Source: Anaerolineales bacterium
Lineage (GTDB): Bacteria > Chloroflexota > Anaerolineae > Anaerolineales > Villigracilaceae
DNA length: 17,201 nucleotides
Assembly: GCA_025056515.1 (NCBI GenBank)
Contig: JANWWB010000302.1
Location: 1-17,201 of the forward strand
Reading direction: 5' to 3'
Part shown: positions 6,922 to 15,375 of the stretch, one piece after another
Layout: the number at the start of each line of letters is the position of its first letter
Numbering within the stretch: position 1 is the stretch's first letter
The notes under the pieces: model-generated
Told to the model about the DNA's origin: nothing
The model's database searches: none
Seen by the model: only the letters and a program-made list of their open reading frames with translations
Made by a program: the position numbers and the translations under genes

Positions 6922-7335
6922 CTACCAGACCTTACAAAGAATTTCGCCGCCGACATTCAGCTGACGGGCGCGCTGGCCGGTCATAATCCCCTTAGGGGTG
7001 GAGAGGATGGCAATTCCCATCCCGGAAAGCACCCAAGGAATATCCTGCTTTTTGGTATAGATGCGGCGGCCAGGCCGACTGACGCGTTCCAAGCCGGTGA
7101 TGACCGGTCGGCGTTGTCGGCGCTCTCCGACATATTTGATACGCAAACGCAGAACTTTTTGACCGGGTCGTTCGCCTTCGACGACTTCGTAATTCTCCAG
7201 ATAGCCCTCTTCCTTCAAAATGCGGGCAATTTCTCCCTTGACCTTGGAAAAGGGCATCGCTGTCATAGATTGACCGCTCATAATCGCATTGCGGATGCGA
7301 GTCAACATATCGGCAATCGGGTCATTGACACTCAT
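6922..7335 (-). CDS. rpsH: Small ribosomal subunit protein uS8
   Basis: uS8 binds the central domain of 16S rRNA and in E. coli also represses the spc operon by binding a 16S-like site in its mRNA. The 137-aa product starts MSVNDPIADMLTRIRNA and contains MPFSKVKGEIARILKEEGY, the VSRPGRRIYTKKQDIPWVLS linker and the conserved C-terminal domain GMGIAILSTPKGIMTGQRAR ending in GGEILCKVW. It is a few residues longer than the usual 130-132, with the extra length in the middle. The ATG at 7335 has GGAGG 7 nt upstream. I did not identify an S8-like autoregulatory helix in the rplE region. Confidence 0.98.
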   Translation of the reverse strand: MSVNDPIADMLTRIRNAIMSGQSMTAMPFSKVKGEIARILKEEGYLENYEVVEGERPGQKVLRLRIKYVGERRQRRPVITGLERVSRPGRRIYTKKQDIPWVLSGMGIAILSTPKGIMTGQRARQLNVGGEILCKVW

Positions 7336-7353
7336 CTTACTTCCTCCATCCGC

Positions 7354-7536
7354 TTACCAAGATGCTTTCACGACGCCGGGGATTTTCCCTTCCAGCGCCA
7401 GCTCACGAAAACAGATACGACACAACCCAAAGCGACGTATGTAGCCGCGCGGACGTCCACAACGACTGCAGCGATTGCGCACGCGGGTGGGGTATTTACG
7501 ACGGGCTTCTCGATATTGCATACATTTGCTGGCCAT
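7354..7536 (-). CDS. rpsN: Small ribosomal subunit protein uS14, short zinc-binding type
   Basis: uS14 is in the 30S head and is needed for late head assembly. The product is 60 aa, the short zinc-binding form rather than the roughly 100-aa zinc-free form of E. coli. It has two C-x2-C pairs: Cys23, Cys26, Cys39 and Cys42 ([11 protein letters not shown] and [10 protein letters not shown]), then the standard end [11 protein letters not shown]. There is an additional Cys5 near the N-terminus. The ATG at 7536 lies 2 nt after the rplE stop, with AAGGAAG inside the rplE end as ribosome binding site. Confidence 0.98.
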   Translation of the reverse strand: MASKCMQYREARRKYPTRVRNRCSRCGRPRGYIRRFGLCRICFRELALEGKIPGVVKASW

Positions 7537-7538
7537 AG

Positions 7539-8084
7539 TTACGCTTCCTTCTTGAACGGCATGCCCAAGAGTTGTAGCAGCATCCGTGCCTGATCATCAG
7601 ATTTAGCCGTAGTGACAATGGTGACTTCCATTCCGCGGAGTTTGTCAATCTTGTCGTATTCAATCTCCGGGAAAATTAACTGGTCTTTGAGACCTAAAGT
7701 GTAATTACCGCGCCCATCAAAGGCGTCTGGCGAAACACCTCGGAAGTCACGCACGCGCGGCAAGGCAATATTCATCAAACGATCCAGGAACGACCACATC
7801 CGTTCGCCGCGCAAGGTGACTTTTGCGCCAATGATACGACCTTCACGCAGCTTGAAATTTGCAATGCTCTTGCGTGCTTTGGTCAAAACAGGCTTTTGCC
7901 CGGTAATGGTTGCCAAGTCGTTTGCCGCTGCTTCTAAGGCCTTCGGGTTGTCAAGCGCTTCTCCCAGACCAATGTTAATCACAACCTTCTTGATACGTGG
8001 AATCTGCATCACGTTTTTATAGCCGAAAGCCTTGAACAACGCCGGGGCGACTTCATTTCGATAACGTTCTTGCAATCTATTCAT
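7539..8084 (-). CDS. rplE: Large ribosomal subunit protein uL5
   Basis: uL5 binds 5S rRNA with uL18 and uL25 (where present), and forms a bridge to S13 in the 30S head. The 181-aa product has the usual N-terminus ([20 protein letters not shown]), the segment [20 protein letters not shown], the [20 protein letters not shown] motif, [20 protein letters not shown] followed by RDFRGVS, and the end LLQLLGMPF. Length is the family norm of about 180. The ATG at 8084 has GGAG 8 nt upstream in the 20-nt gap after rplX. Confidence 0.98.
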   Translation of the reverse strand: MNRLQERYRNEVAPALFKAFGYKNVMQIPRIKKVVINIGLGEALDNPKALEAAANDLATITGQKPVLTKARKSIANFKLREGRIIGAKVTLRGERMWSFLDRLMNIALPRVRDFRGVSPDAFDGRGNYTLGLKDQLIFPEIEYDKIDKLRGMEVTIVTTAKSDDQARMLLQLLGMPFKKEA

Positions 8085-8104
8085 AGTAACTGCTCCAACC
8101 GGCT

Positions 8105-8437
8105 TTAATCAATTTGCGCCTGACATTTTTTGCAGACGCGGTGCGCGCCTTTTTCATCCCGCTGTATACCGACACGGGTTGGCTGGTCGCACTTGGGACA
8201 AACCAACATGACATTCGAAATGTGAATCGGAGCTTCGAACTTGACGCGCCCGGGATTGAGGGTCCTTCCTGCTTGAGTCTGCACCTGGCGCTGGTGTTTG
8301 GTGCGGATATTGACTCCTTGCACAACCACCCGCTGTTCTTCCGGCAGGACTTTGATGACCTCGGCGCGTTTGCCCTTATCTTCTTTCCGACCACTAATAA
8401 TTTCTACCGTATCGCCTTTACGAATCTTAATTTTCAT
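8105..8437 (-). CDS. rplX: Large ribosomal subunit protein uL24 with C-terminal zinc ribbon
   Basis: uL24 is an early assembly initiator that binds the 5' domain of 23S rRNA and lies near the peptide exit. The 110-aa product has an N-terminal KOW motif ([20 protein letters not shown], 3-22), then [14 protein letters not shown], the [11 protein letters not shown] segment, and a C-terminal element with Cys80, Cys83, Cys102 and Cys105 in two C-x2-C pairs, a likely zinc ribbon that is absent from E. coli and Bacillus L24. The ATG at 8437 has AAGGAG at 6-nt spacing, 19 nt after rplN. Confidence 0.98.
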   Translation of the reverse strand: MKIKIRKGDTVEIISGRKEDKGKRAEVIKVLPEEQRVVVQGVNIRTKHQRQVQTQAGRTLNPGRVKFEAPIHISNVMLVCPKCDQPTRVGIQRDEKGAHRVCKKCQAQID

Positions 8438-8456
8438 CGCTTGCTCCTTATCCTTC

Positions 8457-8828
8457 TCAAATCACTTCCGGGGCTAGCGAAACAATCTTCATGAAGCCTT
8501 TCTCGCGCAACTCACGCGCCACAGGCCCAAAGATACGGGTGCCCTTTGGATTCTCACCATCGTTGTCAAGAATGACGGCCGCATTGTCGTCGAAGCGAAT
8601 ATAGGAGCCATCCTCACGACGCCATTCTTTCGAGCAACGCACAATGACAGCCTTAACAATTTCCGACTTCTTAACTGCGCCGTGAGGAGCAGCAGACTTG
8701 ACGGTCGCTATGACTACATCTCCGACGTGTGCATATTGACGCGTGGAACCGCCAACCAGGTGAATCACCAGTAGTTCGCGGGCGCCGGTATTATCGGCAA
8801 CCTTGAGACGAGATTCTTGCTGAATCAT
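8457..8828 (-). CDS. rplN: Large ribosomal subunit protein uL14
   Basis: uL14 sits at the subunit interface of the 50S, next to uL19, and forms bridges to 16S rRNA; it is also where ribosome silencing factor binds. The 123-aa product (family 122) starts [20 protein letters not shown] and contains the [20 protein letters not shown] strand region, [20 protein letters not shown], the [20 protein letters not shown] motif and [22 protein letters not shown]. The ATG at 8828 lies 2 nt after the rpsQ stop, with GGAG in the rpsQ tail as ribosome binding site, indicating coupled translation. Confidence 0.98.
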   Translation of the reverse strand: MIQQESRLKVADNTGARELLVIHLVGGSTRQYAHVGDVVIATVKSAAPHGAVKKSEIVKAVIVRCSKEWRREDGSYIRFDDNAAVILDNDGENPKGTRIFGPVARELREKGFMKIVSLAPEVI

Positions 8829-8830
8829 GG

Positions 8831-9103
8831 CTACTCCTCCACGCCGCTATCTGCGGTGCGAATCTCACGCTTGAGAATTGCCTCCACCACCCAGCGTTTT
8901 TCACGCGAAAGGGGGCGGCTCTCTACAATCTGCACCTGGTCGCCAACTTGGCATCCTAATTCGTCATGCGCCTTGACGCGCTTGTGAACGTGCACAACTT
9001 TACGATAAAGAGGATGCCGAAAGGTTCGTTCGATTTCGACGACCACGGTTTTGGTCATTTTGTTACTGGTCACGATACCAGTCAGGCGACGACGATTATT
9101 CAT
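8831..9103 (-). CDS. rpsQ: Small ribosomal subunit protein uS17
   Basis: uS17 is an early-binding 30S body protein with an OB fold. The 90-aa product has the family pattern: an N-terminal [20 protein letters not shown], the strand [19 protein letters not shown], then [20 protein letters not shown]. The end is a short acidic tail (TADSGVEE). The ATG at 9103 is preceded by GGAAGGTG. It lies 11 nt after the rpmC stop. Length fits the 80-90 aa norm. Confidence 0.98.
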   Translation of the reverse strand: MNNRRRLTGIVTSNKMTKTVVVEIERTFRHPLYRKVVHVHKRVKAHDELGCQVGDQVQIVESRPLSREKRWVVEAILKREIRTADSGVEE

Positions 9104-9114
9104 GGTACACCTTC

Positions 9115-9318
9115 CTATTTGTTCGCCGTAGCGCGCAGCATTTCTCGCAAAATCGTTTCCATGCGAGCAATATCGCGTCGCAAGAGACGCAGGCGGCTGG
9201 TATCGGTTAATTGCCCGGTCACCTGCTGGAAACGCAGCTTCATCAATTCTTCGCGCGTATCGGCCAACTTAGCCTTGATTTCATCTACGGACAGTTTGCG
9301 AATCTCTTCCGGTTTCAT
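9115..9318 (-). CDS. rpmC: Large ribosomal subunit protein uL29
   Basis: uL29 is a small two-helix protein near the polypeptide exit, where it helps to dock the signal recognition particle and trigger factor. The 67-aa product begins [20 protein letters not shown], with the conserved second half [20 protein letters not shown] and the third helix [14 protein letters not shown]. The start ATG (9318) overlaps the rplP stop by 4 nt (ATGA). AGGAG lies 7 nt upstream within rplP, so translation is coupled. Confidence 0.98.
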   Translation of the reverse strand: MKPEEIRKLSVDEIKAKLADTREELMKLRFQQVTGQLTDTSRLRLLRRDIARMETILREMLRATANK

Positions 9319-9743
9319 GCTTGTTCTCCTGCAAGTTCATGACGCGCAACGATACGGGTCTTGATCGAGAACTTGTAGCGCGCCAGATTCAAGGCATGGA
9401 GAGCATCCTTTTCCGGCAAGCCGGCGATTTCGAACATGATGCGACCAGGCTTGACAACAGAGACCCAATACTCCACATTGCCTTTGCCCTTCCCCATGCG
9501 GGTTTCCGGCGGTTTTTTGGTGTAGGGCTTGTCCGGGAAGATGCGAATCCACACCTTGCCGCGACGTTTCATCGCATGGACAATAGCACGCCGCGCCGCC
9601 TCAATTTGGCGCGCCGTCACCCAGCCGGGTTCCAACGCTTGCAAACCGTATTCTCCAAAAGCAATCTCCACGCCGCGTGTTTCTTTGCCTTTCATGCGGC
9701 CGCGCATTTGCTTGCGGTATTTGACTCGTTTTGGCATTAACAT
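9315..9743 (-). CDS. rplP: Large ribosomal subunit protein uL16
   Basis: uL16 is a late 50S assembly protein that positions tRNA at the A and P sites near the peptidyl transferase centre. The 142-aa product has [60 protein letters not shown] followed by [20 protein letters not shown], and [20 protein letters not shown]. All are typical. ATG 9743 is chosen because GAGGT is 7 nt upstream; ATG 9737 is also in frame. A 68-nt gap separates it from rpsC, longer than most neighbours, with no evident gene in it. Confidence 0.98.
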   Translation of the reverse strand: MLMPKRVKYRKQMRGRMKGKETRGVEIAFGEYGLQALEPGWVTARQIEAARRAIVHAMKRRGKVWIRIFPDKPYTKKPPETRMGKGKGNVEYWVSVVKPGRIMFEIAGLPEKDALHALNLARYKFSIKTRIVARHELAGEQA

Positions 9744-9811
9744 AGCAACAACCTCATCGTTTCAGAGCTCAAAGACAAGAGCAGAGCAACAAACGGGAGG
9801 CCACTTCTCCT

Positions 9812-10489
9812 CTACTCGCTGACATAGACGCCCTCAGTGGGTTCCGCCTTTTCCTCTGCCTCCGGCTTCATTTCGCCGCGATAAACCCAGACCTTGACGC
9901 CGATCTGGCCGTAGGTGGTAGTCGCCTCCGCGCGAGCAAAATCAATGTCGGCGCGCAGAGTTTGCAACGGCACACGCCCTTCACGCAACCACGCGTTGCG
10001 CGCCATTTCAGCACCGCCCAGACGACCGGCTACTTCGATTTTGATGCCTTGCGCGCCCTGACGCATCGCCTGCTGAATAGCGCGTTTCATGGCGCGACGA
10101 TAGCTAATCCGGCGCTCCAGTTGATCGGCGATATTGTGGGCTATCAGATAGGCATCGCAATCCGGCGCTTTGATTTCCTTGATATCCAAATCAACCTTTT
10201 TACCAGTCAAGCTCTCCAATGCCAGACGTATCTTCTTGATGCCTTCGCCTTTGCGGCCAATCAGGACACCCGGTTTCGCAGTATGAATAGAGACTTTCAA
10301 TTTACCCGGATAGCGTTCAATATCAATCCGAGAGACGCCTGCACGTCCGGCTTCCTGATAGACGGCTTCGCGAATCTGAAAGTCTTGTTGGAGTTGCTCG
10401 CGATACTCACGGCCTTCGGCGAACCAACGTGCCCGCCAGTCCTTATTCACAACCAGGCGAAAACCAATTGGATGGACTTTGCGACCCAT
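9812..10489 (-). CDS. rpsC: Small ribosomal subunit protein uS3
   Basis: uS3 lies at the mRNA entry tunnel in the 30S head and takes part in the helicase activity of the ribosome. The 225-aa product starts MGRKVHPIGFRLVVNKDWRA. The type II KH domain is at about 40-110, with its GVLIGRKGEGI loop at 74-84. The C-terminal domain contains the GIKIEVAGRLGGAEMAR motif (about 148-164) and YGQIGVKVWVYRGE. The C-terminal tail is acidic. The ATG at 10489 has AAAGGA about 12 nt upstream, a rather long spacing. It follows rplV by 24 nt. Confidence 0.98.
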   Translation of the reverse strand: MGRKVHPIGFRLVVNKDWRARWFAEGREYREQLQQDFQIREAVYQEAGRAGVSRIDIERYPGKLKVSIHTAKPGVLIGRKGEGIKKIRLALESLTGKKVDLDIKEIKAPDCDAYLIAHNIADQLERRISYRRAMKRAIQQAMRQGAQGIKIEVAGRLGGAEMARNAWLREGRVPLQTLRADIDFARAEATTTYGQIGVKVWVYRGEMKPEAEEKAEPTEGVYVSE

Positions 10490-10513
10490 AATCTATGCGT
10501 ATCCTTTCCTGAC

Positions 10514-10864
10514 CTAGGAGAGCGTCCCGCGCTCCCGTAAAATCACTGTGACATGAGAAGAGCGACGCAAAATCGGTTTGAACCGGCCGCGCGCTCCAAA
10601 GCGGCGCCATTTGCGCGTCGGTCCTTCATCGGCAAACACTTCGGCGACATAAAGGTCGTCCCGACTGACGCCAAAATTCTCCTCGGCATTCGCCACCGCT
10701 GAAAAGAGCAATTTGCGCACATGGTATGCCGCCCGCTGGGGCATAAAGCGCAGAATCTCCAGCGCCTCCACTGCGCTCTTGCCGCGAACAGTATCGATCA
10801 CCAGCCGCACCTTCTGAGCCGAAATCGGCAAAAAACGCAATTGTGCACGAATATCTTGGGCCAT
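10514..10864 (-). CDS. rplV: Large ribosomal subunit protein uL22
   Basis: uL22 lines the peptide exit tunnel with a long beta hairpin; changes at the hairpin tip give macrolide resistance. The 116-aa product has the core PISAQKVRLVIDTVRGKSAV, the helix AAYHVRKLLFSAVANAEENF, and the hairpin strand AEVFADEGPTRKWRRFGARG continuing to RFKPILRRSSHVTVILRE. The sequence looks normal through the hairpin. The ATG at 10864 has AGGAG 8 nt upstream overlapping the rpsS end. The gap to rpsS is 11 nt. Confidence 0.98.
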   Translation of the reverse strand: MAQDIRAQLRFLPISAQKVRLVIDTVRGKSAVEALEILRFMPQRAAYHVRKLLFSAVANAEENFGVSRDDLYVAEVFADEGPTRKWRRFGARGRFKPILRRSSHVTVILRERGTLS

Positions 10865-10875
10865 GGCTTCCGCTC

Positions 10876-11160
10876 CTAGCGTTTGGATTTGGACGACTTC
10901 TCAGCAGCTACGTGACCGCGGAACGTCCGGGTCGGGACAAATTCACCCAGCCGATGGCCTACCATGTTTTCAGTAATGTAAATCGGCACATGACGGCGGC
11001 CATCGTGAACGGCAATCGTGTGCCCCACCATCTGGGGGAAAATCACGCTTGCACGGCTCCAGGTGCGAATGACTTTCTTTTCGCCCTTTTCATTCATTGC
11101 CTCAATTTTCTTGAGCAATTTCGGAGCAATAAAAGGTCCTTTTTTCAACGAACGAGACAT
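10876..11160 (-). CDS. rpsS: Small ribosomal subunit protein uS19
   Basis: uS19 pairs with uS13 in the 30S head and contacts the A-site side. The 94-aa product has the standard [21 protein letters not shown]-terminus, [40 protein letters not shown] and [20 protein letters not shown]. It has the normal length of 92-95 aa. The ATG at 11160 has GAGGGA shortly upstream, in the 22-nt gap after rplB. Confidence 0.98.
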   Translation of the reverse strand: MSRSLKKGPFIAPKLLKKIEAMNEKGEKKVIRTWSRASVIFPQMVGHTIAVHDGRRHVPIYITENMVGHRLGEFVPTRTFRGHVAAEKSSKSKR

Positions 11161-11182
11161 ATCTTCCCTCGCAACTCAGCGC

Positions 11183-12019
11183 CTAGCGGTTCGATTTAGT
11201 GCGACGGCGCACAATGTATTTATCAGTTTGAGGATTATTGCGGGTTTTGTACCCACGCGCCGGCTTGCCCCAAGGAGTCTTGGGGCCAGGCATACCGACC
11301 GGTTGACGTCCCTCGCCGCCACCGTGTGGATGGTCGCGCGGACTCATCGCCGTACCACGCACGGTCGGACGGATTCCCAGATGGCGCTTCCGTCCGGCTT
11401 TGCCCAACTTGATATTGCTATGGTCAACATTACCAACCTGACCGATCGTTGCATAGCAACTCTGGAGCACCAGGCGCACCTCTCCCGAGGGCAGGCGGAC
11501 CTGAGCATAAGCGCCTTCTTTAGCAAGCAACTGGGCTGCAGCACCGGCAGAGCGCACAAGTTGACCGCCTTTGCCAACCTTGAGTTCGATATTATGTATC
11601 ATTGTCCCAATCGGAATGTTGGCCAAGGGCAGGCTGTTCCCCGGGCGGATTTCAGCCGTTGGACCAGCCACGACCGTATCTCCGACCTTTAAGCCCAGAG
11701 GCGCAACGATATATCGCTTTTCACCATCCGCGTAGGTCAGAAGCGCCAAGCGTGCCGTGCGGTTCGGGTCATACTCGATGGCAGTCACTTTGGCAGGAAT
11801 GTTTCGCTTATCGCGCTTGAAATCCACTAGGCGAATATAACGACGATTGCCGCCGCCGCGATGACGTACTGTCACGCGTCCTTGAGCATTCCGACCGCCG
11901 TGCGCATGACGGATGACCACCAAGGAACGCTCCGGTTCCGTTTTGGTAATCTCTTCGAAGGTGTACCCCGTCATCCCTCGCTGACCAGGGGTAACCGGTT
12001 TGTATTTCTTAATAGCCAT
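11183..12019 (-). CDS. rplB: Large ribosomal subunit protein uL2
   Basis: uL2 is the most conserved 50S protein, needed for subunit joining and peptidyl transferase activity. The 278-aa product starts [20 protein letters not shown] and has the N-terminal OB-like and C-terminal SH3-like domains, with [20 protein letters not shown], the [20 protein letters not shown] segment, [20 protein letters not shown] and the hallmark [10 protein letters not shown] with the functional histidine. The ATG at 12019 shares its A with the rplW stop (TGATG) and has AAGGGG upstream. The GTG directly before is in frame but less likely. Length is close to the usual 273-280. Confidence 0.98.
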   Translation of the reverse strand: MAIKKYKPVTPGQRGMTGYTFEEITKTEPERSLVVIRHAHGGRNAQGRVTVRHRGGGNRRYIRLVDFKRDKRNIPAKVTAIEYDPNRTARLALLTYADGEKRYIVAPLGLKVGDTVVAGPTAEIRPGNSLPLANIPIGTMIHNIELKVGKGGQLVRSAGAAAQLLAKEGAYAQVRLPSGEVRLVLQSCYATIGQVGNVDHSNIKLGKAGRKRHLGIRPTVRGTAMSPRDHPHGGGEGRQPVGMPGPKTPWGKPARGYKTRNNPQTDKYIVRRRTKSNR

Positions 12020-12318
12020 CACTTCACCCCTTCAAAGATTTCAAGAGTCTGCCCCTCGGCCAGCGTCACAATAGCTTTCTTAATGCCGGGTTCACGCACT
12101 AACAAGCGACGGTTGCGCCGACGGCTACGCTTGGCCGGGGTGTTCATAATGTTCACCCGCACCACTTTGACATCAAACAACCTTTCAATCGCATCTTTGA
12201 CCAAAGTGCGAGTGGCGGTATCGGCGACTTCAAAGACATACTGGCGCAACATGCCAGCCTGATAGTTCGACTTTTCCGTAATCAGCGGACGACGTATCAC
12301 ATCATAAATTGTGCTCAT
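12019..12318 (-). CDS. rplW: Large ribosomal subunit protein uL23
   Basis: uL23 sits at the exit of the nascent-peptide tunnel and docks trigger factor and the signal recognition particle. The 99-aa product starts [20 protein letters not shown], then [20 protein letters not shown] followed by [20 protein letters not shown], a basic RRRNRRL loop and the end [20 protein letters not shown]. The start ATG (12318) overlaps the rplD stop by 4 nt (ATGA), with AGGAGG close upstream in rplD. Its own stop overlaps the rplB start by 1 nt. Confidence 0.98.
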   Translation of the reverse strand: MSTIYDVIRRPLITEKSNYQAGMLRQYVFEVADTATRTLVKDAIERLFDVKVVRVNIMNTPAKRSRRRNRRLLVREPGIKKAIVTLAEGQTLEIFEGVK

Positions 12319-12956
12319 GCGGCCTCCTGCGCCAGATTGGCTTTGAGAACATCCAGGGCCTTCAGCGGCATGACCAACTTGTCATAGGTGAATAGGTCTC
12401 GGATGTTGAGATAGTTTGCCATCAACAGTTTGGCATTTGGAAGGTTACGCGTTGAAAGCATGACGACCTCATAGGCAGCATCTTTCTCAGCAGCTAACAC
12501 CAACGCGCTGGCATTGCCTACAAGCGCTCGTAGAGCTTGTGCCATGAGGCGCGTCTTGGGCGCTTCAAGGGTTAAGTCCTTTACAACCACAATTCCCTTT
12601 TCCTGCGCTTTGACGGTCAGCGCCGAGCGCAGTGCGGCGCGCCGCATTTTGACAGGCATATGCTGCGTGTATTGGCGCGGACGCGGTTTATGAACCACAC
12701 CACCATGAACCCAATGCGGGGCACGAATCGACCCTTGGCGAGCGCGTCCTGTGCCCTTCTGTCGCCAAGGCTTGCGACCACCACCCGAAACTTCGCTGCG
12801 GGTCTTGGTCTTATGTGTACCAAGACGCGCATTGGCCATCTGCTGCACAAAGGCCTGGTGCATCAAGGCAACATTTACCTTGGCTTCGAAAATCTCCGGC
12901 GGCAATTCCACCGTTTCGACTTTCTCACCTTTCATGTTGAACACATCGACTATCAT
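12315..12956 (-). CDS. rplD: Large ribosomal subunit protein uL4
   Basis: uL4 projects a long loop into the 50S exit tunnel; in E. coli free L4 also represses the S10 operon. The 213-aa product begins MIVDVFNMKGEKVETVELPP. The tunnel loop is seen at about 42-100 (ARLGTHKTKTRSEVSGGGRK, then PWRQKGTGRARQGSIRAPHW). The C-terminal globular part has LIVV-like KGIVVVKDLTLEAPKTRLMA and NIRDLFTYDKLVM. I chose ATG 12956 because GGAG (12966-12969) is 9 nt upstream; a TTG at 12971 in the same frame would overlap that site. It follows rplC by 26 nt. Confidence 0.97.
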   Translation of the reverse strand: MIVDVFNMKGEKVETVELPPEIFEAKVNVALMHQAFVQQMANARLGTHKTKTRSEVSGGGRKPWRQKGTGRARQGSIRAPHWVHGGVVHKPRPRQYTQHMPVKMRRAALRSALTVKAQEKGIVVVKDLTLEAPKTRLMAQALRALVGNASALVLAAEKDAAYEVVMLSTRNLPNAKLLMANYLNIRDLFTYDKLVMPLKALDVLKANLAQEAA

Positions 12957-12965
12957 AGCTCTATG

Positions 12966-12969
12966 CTCC
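12966..12969 (-). promoter_or_regulatory. Ribosome binding site that decides the rplD start
   Basis: GGAG on the minus strand is 9 nt before ATG 12956. It lies inside the extra N-terminal codons of a longer TTG-started version, so it argues for the shorter rplD. Confidence 0.75.
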
Positions 12970-12982
12970 AAACTCTTCGCGC

Positions 12983-13612
12983 TTACTGCTTGCGCGCATC
13001 CTGAATCATGACCAATCCACCGCGCGGCCCCGGCACAGCGCCACGAACGCCGATCAGATTGCGCTCGGGATCAACCAAGACTACCTTGAGCCCCTGGGCG
13101 GTCACTCGCTCATGGCCCATGTGACCGGCGCGACGCGTCCCTTTATATACACGACCGGGGGTCGTTGTCGAAGAAGAGGAACCTGGTGCACGCACACGGT
13201 CAGAAGCACCATGCGTCTTCGGCTGTCCGCGGAAGTGATGGCGCTTGACAACACCGGCAAATCCTTTGCCCTTGCTTGTGCCGATGACATCAACGCGCTC
13301 ACCCACGCTGAAAATATCTACCGTAATCTTATCGCCAACTTTATAGTCGGCATTCTTGATGCGGAACTCGCGCAAAAAACGCAGCGGCGGTAAACCTTTC
13401 GACTTGAGGTGTCCCAACTCTCCACCTGTCAAACGTTTGGGAGAGACTTCCTCAAAGCCCAGCTGAACCGCTGCGTAGCCGTCTTTTTGCGGAAGACGGA
13501 TCTGCGTAACGTAACAAGGCCCAGCCTCGATGAGCGTAATCGGTAAAGCAATGCCATTTTCATCGAAGATCTGGGTCATTCCAATCTTCTTGCCAATTAG
13601 CCCTTTCAACAT
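12983..13612 (-). CDS. rplC: Large ribosomal subunit protein uL3
   Basis: uL3 is one of the first 50S assembly proteins; a loop reaches the peptidyl transferase centre. The 209-aa product begins [20 protein letters not shown], with [20 protein letters not shown] at about 111-130, SHGAS-type [12 protein letters not shown], and the end [20 protein letters not shown] through [13 protein letters not shown]. Residues 144-152 read GSSSSTTTP where many family members have a GSIG-type sequence. The ATG at 13612 has AAGGAG 10 nt upstream (13623-13628); an upstream in-frame ATG would lie inside the structured spacer and adds a non-family basic stretch. It follows an unusually long 214-nt spacer after rpsJ. 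Confidence 0.97.
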   Translation of the reverse strand: MLKGLIGKKIGMTQIFDENGIALPITLIEAGPCYVTQIRLPQKDGYAAVQLGFEEVSPKRLTGGELGHLKSKGLPPLRFLREFRIKNADYKVGDKITVDIFSVGERVDVIGTSKGKGFAGVVKRHHFRGQPKTHGASDRVRAPGSSSSTTTPGRVYKGTRRAGHMGHERVTAQGLKVVLVDPERNLIGVRGAVPGPRGGLVMIQDARKQ

Positions 13613-13642
13613 TCTCTGTTTTCTCCTTCTAAAGATTTTCAA

Positions 13643-13689
13643 GACTGTCAGCCTGGGCTCGGCTGCATCATCTTGGTCGCAACACAGTC
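13643..13689 (-). promoter_or_regulatory. Nested hairpin upstream of rplC
   Basis: On the minus-strand RNA a 6-bp outer helix (GACTGU at 13684-13689 with ACAGUC at 13643-13648) encloses a 5-bp hairpin (CAGCC/GGCUG, 13649-13665, 7-nt loop). The inner hairpin abuts the outer 3' arm, so they could stack. The element ends about 15 nt before the rplC ribosome binding site (13623-13628). Function is unknown; a translational control or RNA stability element is a plausible inference. Confidence 0.45.
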
Positions 13690-13718
13690 AGACAGCCTGT
13701 CGCGGCCAAACGGATCTC

Positions 13719-13817
13719 GGGGCCCACGTGCAGGTCTGCTCTTATGTCGCCAAAGTTTTATCTTGGCCCCTGGCACTACCCGCCTAGAGGTTGGGTCCAG
13801 GCCAGGGGACGACCCAA
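13719..13817 (-). promoter_or_regulatory. Structured rpsJ-rplC spacer with pseudoknot-forming segments
   Basis: The 214-nt spacer (13613-13826) has no gene that I can support. Just after the rpsJ stop, two perfect helices interlock on the transcript: UUGGGUC/GACCCAA (13811-13817 with 13791-13797, 7 bp) and CCCCUGGC/GCCAGGGG (13801-13808 with 13767-13774, 8 bp). The first arm of the second helix lies in the loop of the first, giving an H-type pseudoknot topology with linkers of 2, 3 and 16 nt. The segment at 13765-13770 can instead pair with 13719-13724 (GGGGCC/GGCCCC, 6 bp). A mutually exclusive fold is therefore possible. Whether it binds a ribosomal protein is unknown. Confidence 0.5.
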
Positions 13818-13826
13818 ATGCATGTT

Positions 13827-14132
13827 CTAGATTTTGATTTCAATGTCCACACCCGCCGGCAAATTAAGCCGCATAAGCATATCAATCGTCTTGGAATCGG
13901 GATCAATCACGTCAATCAGACGATTGTGGGTGCGAATCTCAAAATGCTCATGAGAATCTTTGTCGATAAAAGTCGAGCGCCGAATTGTAAACCGTTCTTT
14001 TCTAGTTGGCAAGGGTACAGGACCAACCACTTTAGCACCAGAACGCTCGGCAGTCTCTACAATGCGTTTCGCCGATTGGTCTAGAACCCGATGGTCATAG
14101 GCTTTGAGGCGAATGCGTATTTTCTGCTTCAT
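13827..14132 (-). CDS. rpsJ: Small ribosomal subunit protein uS10
   Basis: uS10 is a 30S head protein and, as NusE, also part of transcription antitermination complexes with NusB and NusG. The 101-aa product starts [20 protein letters not shown], then [20 protein letters not shown], the [20 protein letters not shown] loop segment, [15 protein letters not shown] and the C-terminal [13 protein letters not shown]. The ATG at 14132 has only a weak GTGAG about 7 nt upstream, so it may depend on the tuf ribosomes ending 16 nt before. It directly follows tuf and precedes the structured 214-nt spacer. Confidence 0.98.
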   Translation of the reverse strand: MKQKIRIRLKAYDHRVLDQSAKRIVETAERSGAKVVGPVPLPTRKERFTIRRSTFIDKDSHEHFEIRTHNRLIDVIDPDSKTIDMLMRLNLPAGVDIEIKI

Positions 14133-14148
14133 AGTTCAACTCACTATC

Positions 14149-15348
<1,200 letters not shown>

Positions 15349-15375
15349 CGCTTCGCTCCTTCTTGAGAATAATGA

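Noticed and set aside
9744..9811. 68-nt gap between rpsC and rplP as a regulatory region
   Set aside because: It holds only a short direct repeat (TTGTTGCT twice) and the rplP ribosome binding site. I saw no convincing promoter, hairpin or small gene.
15349..15375. Promoter for tuf in the fusA-tuf gap
   Set aside because: A CATTAT-like -10 is visible but no -35 at workable spacing was found, and the gap is only 27 nt.
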